From: JAWLBM01 sp041687675
Lineage (GTDB): Bacteria; Pseudomonadota; Alphaproteobacteria; Rhizobiales; Pleomorphomonadaceae
NCBI GenBank assembly: GCA_041687675.1
Contig: JAWLBM010000003.1
Location: forward strand, 124,001-188,000
DNA length: 64,000 bases
Direction of reading: 5' to 3'
The notes beneath the pieces were generated by a model. It was given only the letters and a program-made list of their open reading frames with translations, had not been told where the DNA came from and made no database searches. Positions within the stretch are counted from its first letter, which is position 1; each line of letters opens with the position of its first letter. Made by a program: the position numbers and the translations under genes. Below are positions 27,001 to 35,396 of the stretch, in pieces.

Positions 27001-27061
27001 CCGGAAGGGCAAAGTGGGCCGCGGCGGTGAGGAGGGCCAGGAGAAGGATGGCGCGATGCAT
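24035..27061 (-). CDS. Giant Sel1-repeat protein of the alginate operon (AlgK-like scaffold)
   Basis: A 1008-residue exported protein: signal peptide (AILLLALLTAAAHFALPAGA), a short Ala-rich linker, then Sel1-like repeats to the C-terminus. Clear repeats near the end include GIRVASAYLNGSGVARNP, AMLDLARMYASGAGTS and AMFRLAVIIRDDPRF. There is no lipobox Cys, so it should be periplasmic and soluble, unlike lipoprotein AlgK. It lies between algG and algI, starting 10 nt after algG. A scaffold bridging epimerase, acetylation and export proteins is the likely role (inference from AlgK). With the 939- and 467-residue Sel1 proteins, it makes three such proteins in one locus. Confidence 0.75.
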   Translation of the reverse strand: MHRAILLLALLTAAAHFALPAGAEDAPAAEVAAAGTAAAEVAAADATAGLQARIAGSARRSFLQESAAVERLRLSGDPGDAVELARRLKSGLRVSADNPLRVPRREEALAILRRISALGGEAGAAADAEIGAMLVHSRDPAEREEALSALRRSAAAGDGGSAVRLADAILAARYGDPAAEAEARRLYESALAKKEPGAAEGFARLARDPAVATTYRTQAMLLMKLRADKSGAAAFALAEAYRTGFGVVADPEAAARYYRAALATGYGPAVSIYVTSSEAPGPEVVEGLASALAAGSREAALALARAFLNRSSLPFGGEDAAFALRLLRETGNTDAAIIEARLSLAGRPPFVGGAAAAEAAVDEVVAGGSAEPPALLSYGRQVRDAAPDGEGPRLAMKLFLAAAAAGEPMGAVHAMELISERRIEVAPEAQAEVLELLRRAAEAGDGRSLLVLADLHRDGDGVERSAALAEDHYRRAIALADEPAAYERLASLVLETAESAADVREALDLYRAAADVGRAAATAAIGRILLSGRGEFAAEPREGERLLRQAAGNGYAPALAQLADHLAATGDPADLAEAEALYGRARDAGVTDGLIGLARLAAARGDRAAAAALLEEGVAAGSPAAMVELARSLVAGPGVTGVLGRAPALLEEARRAADKDVRLAFDIARAALAFPDGETRAAGLDILVRLAERGDSAAKRRLVEVHISGEAGVRSRSEALRWAELALAEGTVEPAVILGEAMLEGDDPALADPALGRRLLERAVAAAPGSVKALNRLGAACAAGIGGPVEPEKAFGLFLRAAEAGSVTAGIRVASAYLNGSGVARNPAEAYHWYRLAAASGSRDAMLDLARMYASGAGTSIDAEQSFVWFHRAAELGSVEGMQEVGKALVAGYGTVRDEAQGEAWLERAAAGGSVGAMYDLYSYHSLSEDRASREKALGWLARAAENGSAAAMFRLAVIIRDDPRFADRREEAVAWLRRAADAGHKGAVRQLEALGRTTGSGRGGAAG

Positions 27062-27071
27062 GGACCGGTCC

Positions 27072-30050
27072 TCAGCTCGCCCCGGCCGCCGGCACGCGGC
27101 CGGGCGGCGGGCAGGTCTCGGTCCCCGCCGCGCGGGCGTCCTCCGCAGACGGCTCGGCGATCTCCCGCGGCATCACAGTCGCGGCGCGGCCCTCGCCCGC
27201 GGACCGGAGGATGTCGAGGCGGAAGCGCTTGAGGCCGCCGTCGAGGAAGCGCAGCCCCTGCGCCTCGAAGCGGTTGCCCGACAGCGCCACAGCCGAGACG
27301 TTCCGGGTGGCGATGCCCGCGCCGTTGGCGCGCACGAGGTTTCTGGTCGCGCTGAAGGCGGTGACGGGGAGGTAGGGGTCGTGGACGAGGTCCCGGGCGG
27401 CGCCGTCGACGGTCTCGGCGAGGTCGGTCACGTAGCCCTCGATGGCGGGACCCTCGTTCCCCTCGATCCGGTTGTCGTCGAGGAGCACCGACCAGCTGTT
27501 GCGGATCTTCACGCCTGAGCGGCGGTTGCCCTCGATCCGGTTGGCGGCGACGAGGAGGCACGGCGACTCGTAGAGGGTCATGCCGTCCTGGGCATTGCCG
27601 ATCGTCGTGTTGGCGAGGATCAGGTTGGCCGTGGAGCGACGGTCCATCATGATCCCGGAGCCGGCGTTGTCGAAGGAGACGTTGCCGACGAGCAGGCTGC
27701 CGGTCACGTCACGCGAGAAGATCGCGCCGTGCTTCTTCTGCGTGCCGTAGAGGGTGTTGAACGCCATCGCGAGGCGCCGCGAGCGGTCGTGCGGGTCGAG
27801 CCCGTAGACCACGCTGTCCTCGTAGACGCTGCCGACAACGGCGATGTCGTCCGCCTCGTAGGTGTAGAAGCCGTAGTAGAGGTTGCGGAACAGGCTGTCG
27901 ACGAGGAGACCCGTCGGCCGCGGCAGCGAGTCGGCGGTGCCGCGGCCGTCGTTCGGTCCCGACGAGAAGGTGAGCCCGTAGGACTTGCCGGCCGAGTAGC
28001 CGAGCCCGTCCACGACCGCCCCGGCGATGTAGGTCTCGCTGCCGCTCCACGTGGTCACGAAGGGGCGGAAGCGGTGGCGGTCGTCGTAGCCGGCGCGGGC
28101 GGGCGCGCCCGTCTCCTCGTCCCAGCCGACGAGGTCGGTGTCGACCACCCAGAGCCGGCCGGCGTTGACGATGAACGCCCCGGCGGTGGCCGAGAGCCGC
28201 ACCTCGGGCCCGTCCTGGCCGGTCAGCACCAGCGTCGCGTCCTGGCCGATGACGAGGGGGACGCGAAGGGTGTAGACGCCGTCCTCTCGGACCAGTTGGT
28301 TCCCCCGGGAACTGTCGATCGCGTGGAGGAGGTCGCGCGCGGTGAAGATGCCCTCGGTCAGGTAGACAAAGGTGGGGTTGATGGTGCCCTGCGTCCGATA
28401 GATGTGCTCCCGCGTCGTCGACCCGACGACGTCCTCGAGGAACTGGGCGTTGAAGCGGTTGAGCTGGGTGAAGCGGTTGAGGCCGGCGAGCGACAGCTCG
28501 CTGACGCCGGGACGCGACAGAGGCACCCGGGCCCGCACGTCGGCCGCGGTGACGAAGAGGTCCGGCAGCGGCGACAGGAAGTCCGGAGTGGTGTCGCGCA
28601 CGGCGTCCCCGGCGACGAGCCTCAGGCCGTTGGCGGCGAAGAGGTCCGCGCGCTCGCCCGCGGGCAGGCCGGCACCGCTCGCATGTCGCGCGCCCGGCTC
28701 GATCATGCCGCCCGCGAGCGCGGCGGCCTCGCGCTCCGCCACCGCGCGAAAGGCGGCGATCTTCACGCGGTCGTCCCGGAGCGAGCGGATCGCCGCAAGG
28801 CCGGCGGCGAGATCCGTCCGGCTGGCGTCGACGGCGATGCCGGCCCGGTGCCGGTCCTGGGGGTCGACGCCCTCCGCCGGGAGCCGCGCCAGCGGCCCTG
28901 CCGCGGGGGAGGGGCGGTCGACCGGCCGGCGGGCCGTTGCGAGGGCGACCGCGGCGAGCCGGGCCACCTCCCGGTCGGCGGCTGGCGCCGCGGCGAGGCG
29001 CTCGACGATCGCGCGGGCCATCGTCACGTAGCCGGCCTGGGCGAGCGCCACGGCGACCTCGGCCTCGAGCCGCGCCCGGGCCGGCCCGGCGACGACGCTC
29101 GCGGTGTCCAGCGCCGCCAGCGCGCGCTGCTCGCCGATCTGCCCCCGGGCGAGCGAGAAGAGGGCCGCTTCCTGCGCGGCGGGATCGGGAAGGGCGGCCG
29201 CCAGGATGCCGGCGACGTCGTCGGACGCCGCGGCGGCGGCCTCGGCGGCAAGGCGACGGATCTCCCCGGCGTCGCCCGCTGCGATCGCCCGGAAGGCGCG
29301 GTGGCCGAGCCCGTCGCCCGCTGCGTCGACGCCCGCCGCCGCCTGCGCCAGCGCCGCCGCCCTCCGCCCGCCGTCGGTGAAGCCGGCGAGGGTCGTGAAG
29401 GCGAGCCCCAGCGTCCGCTCGACGTCCCCGGCCGCGACGAGGTCGAGCACGGCGACGAGGAGGTCGTCGCGGGGCGAGCCCGCCTCGACCGCCCGGCTCG
29501 CCCGCTCCGCCAGCTGGCCGTAGCGGACCGCGCGGTCGACGTGGCCGAGCCGCCGGTGCATCCGCCCGATCGAGACCAGCGCCGACGCCCTCGCGCCGGG
29601 ATCGAGGATCGCGTTGGTCAGGCCGTCGAGTTCGGAGAAGGCGGCGACGAGGTCCTCCGGGCCCGTCGCGGCCGGGTCGATCGAGGCGACGAGGACCTCG
29701 ACCGCCCGCGCGGACAGCCGCTCCCGGTCGATCCCGTCCCCGGCGAGGGCGGCGAGCGCCGCGGTGGCGGCCCCCGCCTCGCCGCCGGACCCGGACGACG
29801 CCGCCTCCAGCGTCCCGAGCGAGGCGAGCGCGGAGCGGATCGCCGCCGCGGCGGCGCCCCCGGGCGGGGCGGAAGCCGCGGTGGCGACGTCGCGCCGCAG
29901 CGCCTCGGCGAGGCGGCCGAGGGCGGCCGCATCGAGCGATCCGGCTTCGCCCGCCGCGGGCGCCTGGGCCCCGGCGGGCGGCGCGAGGGAGGCGAGCACC
30001 GCCGAGGCGGCGAACAGGCAGACGGCGGCTGCGGCGATCCTCTGCCTCAT
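27072..30050 (-). CDS. algG: Mannuronan C5-epimerase AlgG with a large N-terminal helical extension
   Basis: A 992-residue exported protein. After a signal peptide (AVCLFAASAVLASLAPPAGA), residues ~35-480 are alpha-helical and Ala/Arg-rich. A link region (~490-560, LSLAGLNRFTQLNRFN) leads to the right-handed beta-helix typical of AlgG. The catalytic DPHD motif is present at D752-D755 in VYGLDPHDRS, followed by KKHGAIFSRDVTGSLLVGN and NRRSGVKIRNSW repeats. P. aeruginosa AlgG is 543 residues with DPHD at 324-327, so the first ~430 residues here are extra. AlgG converts mannuronate to guluronate in the nascent chain and helps secretion. The ATG overlaps the preceding gene by 4 nt. Confidence 0.9.
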   Translation of the reverse strand: MRQRIAAAAVCLFAASAVLASLAPPAGAQAPAAGEAGSLDAAALGRLAEALRRDVATAASAPPGGAAAAAIRSALASLGTLEAASSGSGGEAGAATAALAALAGDGIDRERLSARAVEVLVASIDPAATGPEDLVAAFSELDGLTNAILDPGARASALVSIGRMHRRLGHVDRAVRYGQLAERASRAVEAGSPRDDLLVAVLDLVAAGDVERTLGLAFTTLAGFTDGGRRAAALAQAAAGVDAAGDGLGHRAFRAIAAGDAGEIRRLAAEAAAAASDDVAGILAAALPDPAAQEAALFSLARGQIGEQRALAALDTASVVAGPARARLEAEVAVALAQAGYVTMARAIVERLAAAPAADREVARLAAVALATARRPVDRPSPAAGPLARLPAEGVDPQDRHRAGIAVDASRTDLAAGLAAIRSLRDDRVKIAAFRAVAEREAAALAGGMIEPGARHASGAGLPAGERADLFAANGLRLVAGDAVRDTTPDFLSPLPDLFVTAADVRARVPLSRPGVSELSLAGLNRFTQLNRFNAQFLEDVVGSTTREHIYRTQGTINPTFVYLTEGIFTARDLLHAIDSSRGNQLVREDGVYTLRVPLVIGQDATLVLTGQDGPEVRLSATAGAFIVNAGRLWVVDTDLVGWDEETGAPARAGYDDRHRFRPFVTTWSGSETYIAGAVVDGLGYSAGKSYGLTFSSGPNDGRGTADSLPRPTGLLVDSLFRNLYYGFYTYEADDIAVVGSVYEDSVVYGLDPHDRSRRLAMAFNTLYGTQKKHGAIFSRDVTGSLLVGNVSFDNAGSGIMMDRRSTANLILANTTIGNAQDGMTLYESPCLLVAANRIEGNRRSGVKIRNSWSVLLDDNRIEGNEGPAIEGYVTDLAETVDGAARDLVHDPYLPVTAFSATRNLVRANGAGIATRNVSAVALSGNRFEAQGLRFLDGGLKRFRLDILRSAGEGRAATVMPREIAEPSAEDARAAGTETCPPPGRVPAAGAS

Positions 30051-31051
30051 GGCCGCGCCTCCGGGCCGGTGCCGCCGAGGAGTCCGCCGAGGTCGGCGGC
30101 GAAGCGCACGCGGACCGGCTCGCCGATCCGCGGCTCCAGCCCGTCTCCAGCCTCGATCCTGACGTCGACGCGCGCCGAACTCCCTCCGGCCTTGACCGGC
30201 AGGACGTCCTCGGGGCCGACGGCGGCGCGGCGGACCGACCCGTCCGCGAAGGTCATCTCCGCGACGAAGCCGCCGGCGAGCCGGACCGCATCGTCGGTCC
30301 GGATCCGCGCGAGCACATGCACCGGCTCCCCCGCCGGGCTGACGATCATCACCGGGTCGCCGGAGGCCACGTTGTCGCCGCCGCGGACGAGCACGGCCGC
30401 GACCCGCCCCGCCACCGGCGCGAGGAAGGGCTGCTCGTAGCCGCTGCGGGTCCGCACGCCGGCGACCGGCTCGCCGGCCTCGACGTCCTGCCGGCCGGTG
30501 ATGAAGACGATCCGTCCGGACTTGTCCGCCAGCACCACCTCGCCGCCGGCGGCCACCCGCGCGATGTCGGCCGGAAAGCCGAGGAGGCGCGCTTCGAGTG
30601 CGCCGAGGGAGATCGCCCCGAAGGCGATCGAGGCGGCGGCGAAGACGGCGACCAGCCGGCGGTCGCGGCGGGCGGGCGGCCGGCGGCGCGGCGCGGCCTC
30701 CGCCTCGAGCCCCAGCGCGGGGCGGAAGCGCTCCCGGCCGCGGCCGACGCTGAGCCCGCCGAGGACGGTGATGGCGTTGCGGGGGGCGACGACCCGGTAG
30801 CCGACGCCGGCCCGGCCCGGCTCGGCGTGCTCCATCGGCGCCAGCACGACGTCGATGTCGGCGCCCACCGCCCCCTGGCGGAAGCCGAGCCGGGCGGCGC
30901 CGTCGGGCGCAAGGGGCAGGGCCGTCTCGAGAAAGACGGAGCCACGCCCGAACCCCACGATCCTCGCCTCGGCGCCGCCGCCGAGGGCGACCAGGCGGAT
31001 CGGGTCTTCGCGGGGGGCGCCGGTCGGGCGCTGTGGCTGTCCGGTCCGCAT
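30047..31051 (-). CDS. Alg44 paralogue with degenerate PilZ-like domain (HlyD-type)
   Basis: A 334-residue protein with the same plan as Alg44. Residues ~15-95 look like a PilZ beta-barrel (ARIVGFGRGSVFLETALPL, then GVGYRVVAP) but lack both c-di-GMP motifs: no RxxxR, and FGRGS replaces D/N-x-S-x-x-G. One membrane helix follows (~132-152). The periplasmic part has paired lipoyl-like halves (ADKSGRIVFITGRQDVEAGEPV and FLAPVAGRVAAVLVRGGDNVASGDPV) and a beta-barrel, as in HlyD adaptors. It follows alg44 by 26 nt and overlaps algG by 4 nt. It may pair with Alg44 as a second adaptor subunit that does not bind the second messenger (inference). Confidence 0.7.
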   Translation of the reverse strand: MRTGQPQRPTGAPREDPIRLVALGGGAEARIVGFGRGSVFLETALPLAPDGAARLGFRQGAVGADIDVVLAPMEHAEPGRAGVGYRVVAPRNAITVLGGLSVGRGRERFRPALGLEAEAAPRRRPPARRDRRLVAVFAAASIAFGAISLGALEARLLGFPADIARVAAGGEVVLADKSGRIVFITGRQDVEAGEPVAGVRTRSGYEQPFLAPVAGRVAAVLVRGGDNVASGDPVMIVSPAGEPVHVLARIRTDDAVRLAGGFVAEMTFADGSVRRAAVGPEDVLPVKAGGSSARVDVRIEAGDGLEPRIGEPVRVRFAADLGGLLGGTGPEARP

Positions 31052-31077
31052 CGTGTTCTCCTCCGCCCGTTCGCAGG

Positions 31078-32154
31078 TCACGGCGCCGGCCCGTCGGACG
31101 ACGCGGCGGTCGGGGTCCGCAGGCCGGACGTGTCGAAGCTCACGCTCACCGGCTGGCCGATCGCCTCCGGCCCGAGCACGCGGCCGGGGTCGAGTTCGAC
31201 CAGCGCATGGGCGCCGGGATTGCCGGCGCCGAGCAGGGCGGGCTGGAAGCGGATGCGGTCGACCGTCGTCTCGACGCCGTCGAGGTAGCGGATGCGGGCG
31301 ACGGTGCCGGGTCCCAGCCGGTCGATGTCGTCGAAGGCGAGGGCGGCCGTCACCGCGGGCCGGCTGTCGGGCGCGACCAGGGTCATGACCGTCTGTCCGG
31401 CGCGCACCACGGCCCCCTCGGACACCTCGGCGGCGAGGATCCGGCAGTCGCAGGGGCTTTCGACCGGCGTCTCGACGCCGTCGGCGCCGGTCACCGTGAA
31501 GGCGACGTCGCCCGCGGCGATCCCGCCGCCGGCGGCGAGGCCGCTGATCCGGCCGTCGATGCCCGGGGCCAGCACCAGGGTATCCCCTGTCACCGAGGCC
31601 ATCGCCGGACGCACCACGAAGAGCCGGTCGTAGACGTTGGCGCCGACGAAGCCGACGATGCCGGCGAAGACCGCGGCGATGATCCCGTAGGAGACGGCGC
31701 GGGCGGCGATCCGCCTCGCCCGACGGCCCGGCGTCTCGGGCGCGACCTCGGCCTTGCGGCGGGCCGGGGCGCGGTTGTCGCGCGCGACCACCTCGAGCAC
31801 GTCGCCGCCGTCGATCACGTCGCCGGCGAGGTGGGCGTCGACCACGAACTGGAGGAGGGCGACCTGCTCGTCGGTGACGTCGACGAAGCGGAAGCCGGCG
31901 CGCCGGGTCTGCCGGCTGACGTGGCGGATCTCGCCGGTCAGCCCGACGGCGAGGGTGAACCCGCGGAAGGGGAACTCCAGCAGCAGCGGGTGGACCGATC
32001 CGACGCCGATGTCGATCTCGACGCCCTCGATGCCGACCCCGGCGACCGACCAGTCCACGGCCCGGTGCGCCCGGCCGGCGAAGGTGACGTCGAGCGGCAG
32101 CTTGTAGCGCGTGTGCTGGCGCTGGACGAAGGCTTCGTGCACGAGTGCGCTCAT
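31078..32154 (-). CDS. alg44: Alginate co-polymerase Alg44 (PilZ c-di-GMP receptor)
   Basis: A 358-residue inner-membrane protein. The N-terminal PilZ domain has R12-x-x-x-R16 (RQHTR) and D34-W-S36-V-A-G39 (DWSVAG), the two motifs that bind c-di-GMP. A membrane helix at ~153-175 leads to a periplasmic HlyD-like domain (VLAPGIDGRISGLAAGGGI, then VESPCDCRILAAEVSEGAVV). In Pseudomonas, dimeric c-di-GMP binding to Alg44 activates Alg8 polymerisation. Length is slightly under the ~389 residues of the P. aeruginosa protein. It follows alg8 by 33 nt. The intact motif set predicts c-di-GMP control here too, and a GGDEF-EAL protein is encoded at 4862-7189. Confidence 0.92.
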   Translation of the reverse strand: MSALVHEAFVQRQHTRYKLPLDVTFAGRAHRAVDWSVAGVGIEGVEIDIGVGSVHPLLLEFPFRGFTLAVGLTGEIRHVSRQTRRAGFRFVDVTDEQVALLQFVVDAHLAGDVIDGGDVLEVVARDNRAPARRKAEVAPETPGRRARRIAARAVSYGIIAAVFAGIVGFVGANVYDRLFVVRPAMASVTGDTLVLAPGIDGRISGLAAGGGIAAGDVAFTVTGADGVETPVESPCDCRILAAEVSEGAVVRAGQTVMTLVAPDSRPAVTAALAFDDIDRLGPGTVARIRYLDGVETTVDRIRFQPALLGAGNPGAHALVELDPGRVLGPEAIGQPVSVSFDTSGLRTPTAASSDGPAP

Positions 32155-32187
32155 CTTGGATCCTTGCAGGGCTCGAGGTTCGTCGCG

Positions 32188-33702
32188 TCAGCGCAGGCTC
32201 AGCACCCCGGCCGACATCGACACCGCGGTCATGAACAGGGACGCCGCGAACAGCGTCATGAGGCTGGAGGAGAGGGCGGTGAGCTGCAGCCGCCAGGCGG
32301 GGCCGTCGCGCCTTGAGACGGTGTTCTGTCGCGTCCACTTCTGCCGGTCGAGCCGGAAGAAGATGTAGACCTTCATGAGCGATCCGAAGATCTGGTTGAA
32401 GAAGATGAGGAAGGGGTAGGCCACCGAGACCCGCGGCCGGACGGACATCAGCACGAGCGTCATCGCGTAGCGGGACGACAGCACCCAGACCGCATAGAGG
32501 ACGCCCGCGAAGGGATCGACGAACAGGGTGCCGACCAGCGCGAAGGCGATGCCGGTGAGGCAGGTCCACATCGACACCCGCTGGTCGATGATCGCCCACC
32601 AGGTGAACAGGCCGATCCGCTCCGGCCCGAGCGCGATCGCCCGGCCGTTGGTCCTCAGCATGTTGCCGAACCAGCGCACCATCAGCATGGCAGCGCTGCG
32701 CACGAAGCCCGGCGCGGGCGGCTGCTCGACCGTCACGACGACCACGTCGGGCACGTAGAGCATGCGGTAGCCGCGCTTCAGCAGAAAGAACCAGGAGGAC
32801 TTGTCGTCGCCGGTCAGGAACTTCACGCGGCCGAGCCGCCAGTGCTCGATCGAATCCTCCTCGACATGGGAGACGAAGGCCTCGTCGCAGGCGATGCGGG
32901 CGCGGAACATCGACATGCGCCCGGTCAGCGTCAGCACCCGGCCCGACAGGCCCATCGAGCACATCAGGATCTGGCGCTGGGCGAAGCGCAGCGAGTACCA
33001 CTCGCGGAAGATCTCCCGCCCCTCCACCTCGCAACTCTCGTCCGTGGTCAGGGCGCCGACGTCCGGCGAGAGCGCGAAGAAGGGCGCGCAGCGCTCGACC
33101 AGGTCGGGCGGCACGATGCTGTCGCCGTCGATCACCGCGACGGTGTCGTTCGGGCCGGGCTCCCGCGCCGCGATGGCGCGGAAGCCGTGGGCGAGGGCGT
33201 CGCGCTTGCCGGACCCGGCGATGCGCACGACCACGAGGTGCACGTTGCGGTCGGCCCGCTCCCCGGCGACGAAGCCGAACAGGCGGCGGATCAGCCGCTC
33301 GTCGCCCATCTCGACGATGGAGGCGACGACCGTGGCGCCGGCGGGCGCGGCGAGCGCGGCCTCGAAGGCGGCGCGGTAGACGCGCGTGGTGGTGCGGGCG
33401 TCGATCCGGAAGCTGGTGACGAGCAGGAAGGCGTGCCCGACCCCGTCCGGCGCGTCGCCCGCGCGCCGCCGCATCGCCGGGAAGGCGACCTTGCGGTACC
33501 AGAGCGAGCGCGCGAAGTGGGTGAGGCCCCAGCCGTAGCGCCAGAGCCCGATGGTGCCGATGGCGAGCACCGCGCCGCGGTGCTCGGCCATCCACGCCTC
33601 GGCCGGGAGAGCCAGGACGAGCGCGGTCAGCCCGGTGAGGTAGGCCGCGTGCGCCCAGACGCTCTCCAGGGGATCACCAGCAGATGCCCTGGTAGTTGCC
33701 AT
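32188..33702 (-). CDS. alg8: Alginate polymerase Alg8 (GT2 mannuronan synthase)
   Basis: A 504-residue membrane glycosyltransferase. N-terminal helices (~20-60) precede the cytosolic GT2 domain with D192-x-D194 in AVIDGDSIVPP, the acceptor-side TGDDKS (298-303) and the RW motif in MVRWFGNMLRTNGRAI (343-344), then several C-terminal helices. These match Alg8, which polymerises GDP-mannuronate into poly-mannuronate and exports it through the inner membrane with Alg44. P. aeruginosa Alg8 is 494 residues. The start at 33702 overlaps the 3' end of algD by 29 nt; no closer Met retains the N-terminus. It is the second gene of the operon. Confidence 0.92.
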   Translation of the reverse strand: MATTRASAGDPLESVWAHAAYLTGLTALVLALPAEAWMAEHRGAVLAIGTIGLWRYGWGLTHFARSLWYRKVAFPAMRRRAGDAPDGVGHAFLLVTSFRIDARTTTRVYRAAFEAALAAPAGATVVASIVEMGDERLIRRLFGFVAGERADRNVHLVVVRIAGSGKRDALAHGFRAIAAREPGPNDTVAVIDGDSIVPPDLVERCAPFFALSPDVGALTTDESCEVEGREIFREWYSLRFAQRQILMCSMGLSGRVLTLTGRMSMFRARIACDEAFVSHVEEDSIEHWRLGRVKFLTGDDKSSWFFLLKRGYRMLYVPDVVVVTVEQPPAPGFVRSAAMLMVRWFGNMLRTNGRAIALGPERIGLFTWWAIIDQRVSMWTCLTGIAFALVGTLFVDPFAGVLYAVWVLSSRYAMTLVLMSVRPRVSVAYPFLIFFNQIFGSLMKVYIFFRLDRQKWTRQNTVSRRDGPAWRLQLTALSSSLMTLFAASLFMTAVSMSAGVLSLR

Positions 33703-34984
33703 TGAGCCGCTCCATGCCCGGAATGCGCACCAGGTCGACGACCTTGATGTCCTCGTGCACCTTCTCGAGGATGCGCGAGGAGGCCCTCTGGCGGTCGCTG
33801 CCGATCACAACGGTGTCGGCGCGCGACAGCATCTGCTCGATGTCGTCGGTGACGAAGGCGTGGAGGTGGGCGATGGTGGAGCGGGTGTAGCTGTTGCCGA
33901 CCGACTTCTTGATGGTCGGGTCGTAGATGGTGATGTCGTAGCCCTTGCCGTAGAGCTGCTCGGCGAGGGAGACGAGCGGGCTCTCGCGGACGTCGTCGGT
34001 GTCCGGCTTGAAGGTCAGGCCGACCAGCCCGATCTTGCGGCGGCCGCTCTGCTCGACCATCCGCAGCGCCTTGTCGAGCTGGATCTCGTTGGCCTCCAGC
34101 GCGGCGTCGAGGACGGGCGTGCCGAGGTCGTGCTCGCGCGCCTTGTAGCGCAGCGCCCGGAGGTCCTTGGGCAGGCACGAGCCGCCGAAGGCGAAGCCGG
34201 GCTTCATGTAGGCGGAGGACATGTTGAGCCGCTTGTCGGCGCAGAGGATGTCCATCACCTCGTGGCCGTCGATTCCCACCGCCTTGCAGATGTTGCCGAT
34301 CTCGTTGGCGAAGGAGATCTTCAGCGCGTGCCAGCAGTTGTTGGTGTACTTGACGGCCTCCGCAGTCCGCACCGTGGTGAGGATCGGCTTGGCCGGCAGG
34401 TGCGCGCAGAGCGCCTCGAGCCGGTCCATGGTGGTCTCGTCGTCCTGGTAGCGGCCGAAGACGATCGCGCCGGGCGAGTAGTGGTCCTTGATCGCGTTGC
34501 CCTCGCGCAGGAACTCCGGGTAGTAGCCGACGCCGAAATCCCTGCCGGCGACCTTGCCGGAGACCTTCTCGAGCGTCGGGATGACGATGCGCTCCATCGT
34601 CCCCGGCAGGATGGTCGAGCGCATCACCACCGAATGGAACGCGTCCTTGCCGGCGATCGCCGCGCCGATCGCCTCGGCCGCCGCCACCACGTAGGTCGTG
34701 TCGATCGAGCCGTTCGGCCGGCTCGGGGTGCCCACGCAGACCAGGGAGACATCGCTGGCGTGCACCGCCTCCGCCGTGTCGGATGTGGCGCGAAGCCCGC
34801 CGCTGGCGACCGCGGAGGCGGTGAGTTCGTCGAGGCCCGGCTCGACGATGGGCGAGCGTCCCGCATTGAGTCCGTCGACCTTGGCGAGGTTCGTGTCCAT
34901 CGCCACCACCTCGTGGCCGTCCGCCGCGATGCAGGCGGCCGAGACGGCACCCACATACCCGATACCGAATATGCTGATCTTCAT
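33674..34984 (-). CDS. algD: GDP-mannose 6-dehydrogenase AlgD
   Basis: A 436-residue cytosolic enzyme, the same length as P. aeruginosa AlgD. The NAD site is G7-I-G-Y-V-G12 with D30 at the end of strand 2. The UDP/GDP-sugar dehydrogenase signature includes SVVMRSTILPGT, YYPEFLREGNAI and the catalytic Cys270 in FGGSCLPKDLRAL. The C-terminal KIGLVGLTFKPDTDDVRESP completes the family pattern. It oxidises GDP-mannose to GDP-mannuronate, the committed step of alginate synthesis. It is the first gene of a 12-gene minus-strand operon, with an AGGGGG ribosome site 4 nt before ATG and a promoter candidate about 80 nt upstream. Confidence 0.95.
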   Translation of the reverse strand: MKISIFGIGYVGAVSAACIAADGHEVVAMDTNLAKVDGLNAGRSPIVEPGLDELTASAVASGGLRATSDTAEAVHASDVSLVCVGTPSRPNGSIDTTYVVAAAEAIGAAIAGKDAFHSVVMRSTILPGTMERIVIPTLEKVSGKVAGRDFGVGYYPEFLREGNAIKDHYSPGAIVFGRYQDDETTMDRLEALCAHLPAKPILTTVRTAEAVKYTNNCWHALKISFANEIGNICKAVGIDGHEVMDILCADKRLNMSSAYMKPGFAFGGSCLPKDLRALRYKAREHDLGTPVLDAALEANEIQLDKALRMVEQSGRRKIGLVGLTFKPDTDDVRESPLVSLAEQLYGKGYDITIYDPTIKKSVGNSYTRSTIAHLHAFVTDDIEQMLSRADTVVIGSDRQRASSRILEKVHEDIKVVDLVRIPGMERLNGNYQGICW

Positions 34985-35062
34985 GGAACCCCCTGCCAGC
35001 AGCGCACCGGCCGATCCGGCGCCGTCGACAGGAAGGCTAGGCCCGGACCCCCTTCCGACTCA

Positions 35063-35091
35063 AGTATACCGGCGGAGAATACATGCAGCAA
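35063..35091 (-). promoter_or_regulatory. Candidate algD promoter
   Basis: On the minus strand, TTGCTG and TATACT are separated by 17 nt. The -10 matches the consensus at five of six positions and the -35 at three. Transcription would start near 35055, leaving a leader of about 70 nt before the algD ATG. The block falls inside the AT-rich section. Confidence 0.45.
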
Positions 35092-35376
35092 TATTGAGCA
35101 TGAACGTAATTTGCGTCTATATTCAGAAACATTTGGATAATAAATGGTTTTTTAAGCACCAGGATAAAGTTATGATCCCATAAAATTCTTCGGTTTAGCG
35201 ATATCGGTGTGGGTTGCTGGCAGCCGGGCGTCGGCAGCAGGCGGGTTCCTCTGTCGGTGCTGCCGTTCATACTGCGCAAACCACAGGTCCGCGCCGGCCA
35301 TGTTGCACCGCGATGACAATGGTTACCGGATCTGTACCGGATTCGCGGAGTCGCGGCAGTCATTCGGTTCGATCAC

Positions 35377-35396
35377 ATACAAATCAAGGGTTGTAT
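35377..35396. promoter_or_regulatory. 20-bp palindrome in the alginate regulatory region
   Basis: ATACAAATCAAGGGTTGTAT consists of 6-bp inverted arms (ATACAA / TTGTAT) around 8 nt. It lies about 390 nt upstream of algD. Its size suits a dimeric helix-turn-helix regulator. No known consensus was matched. Confidence 0.4.
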
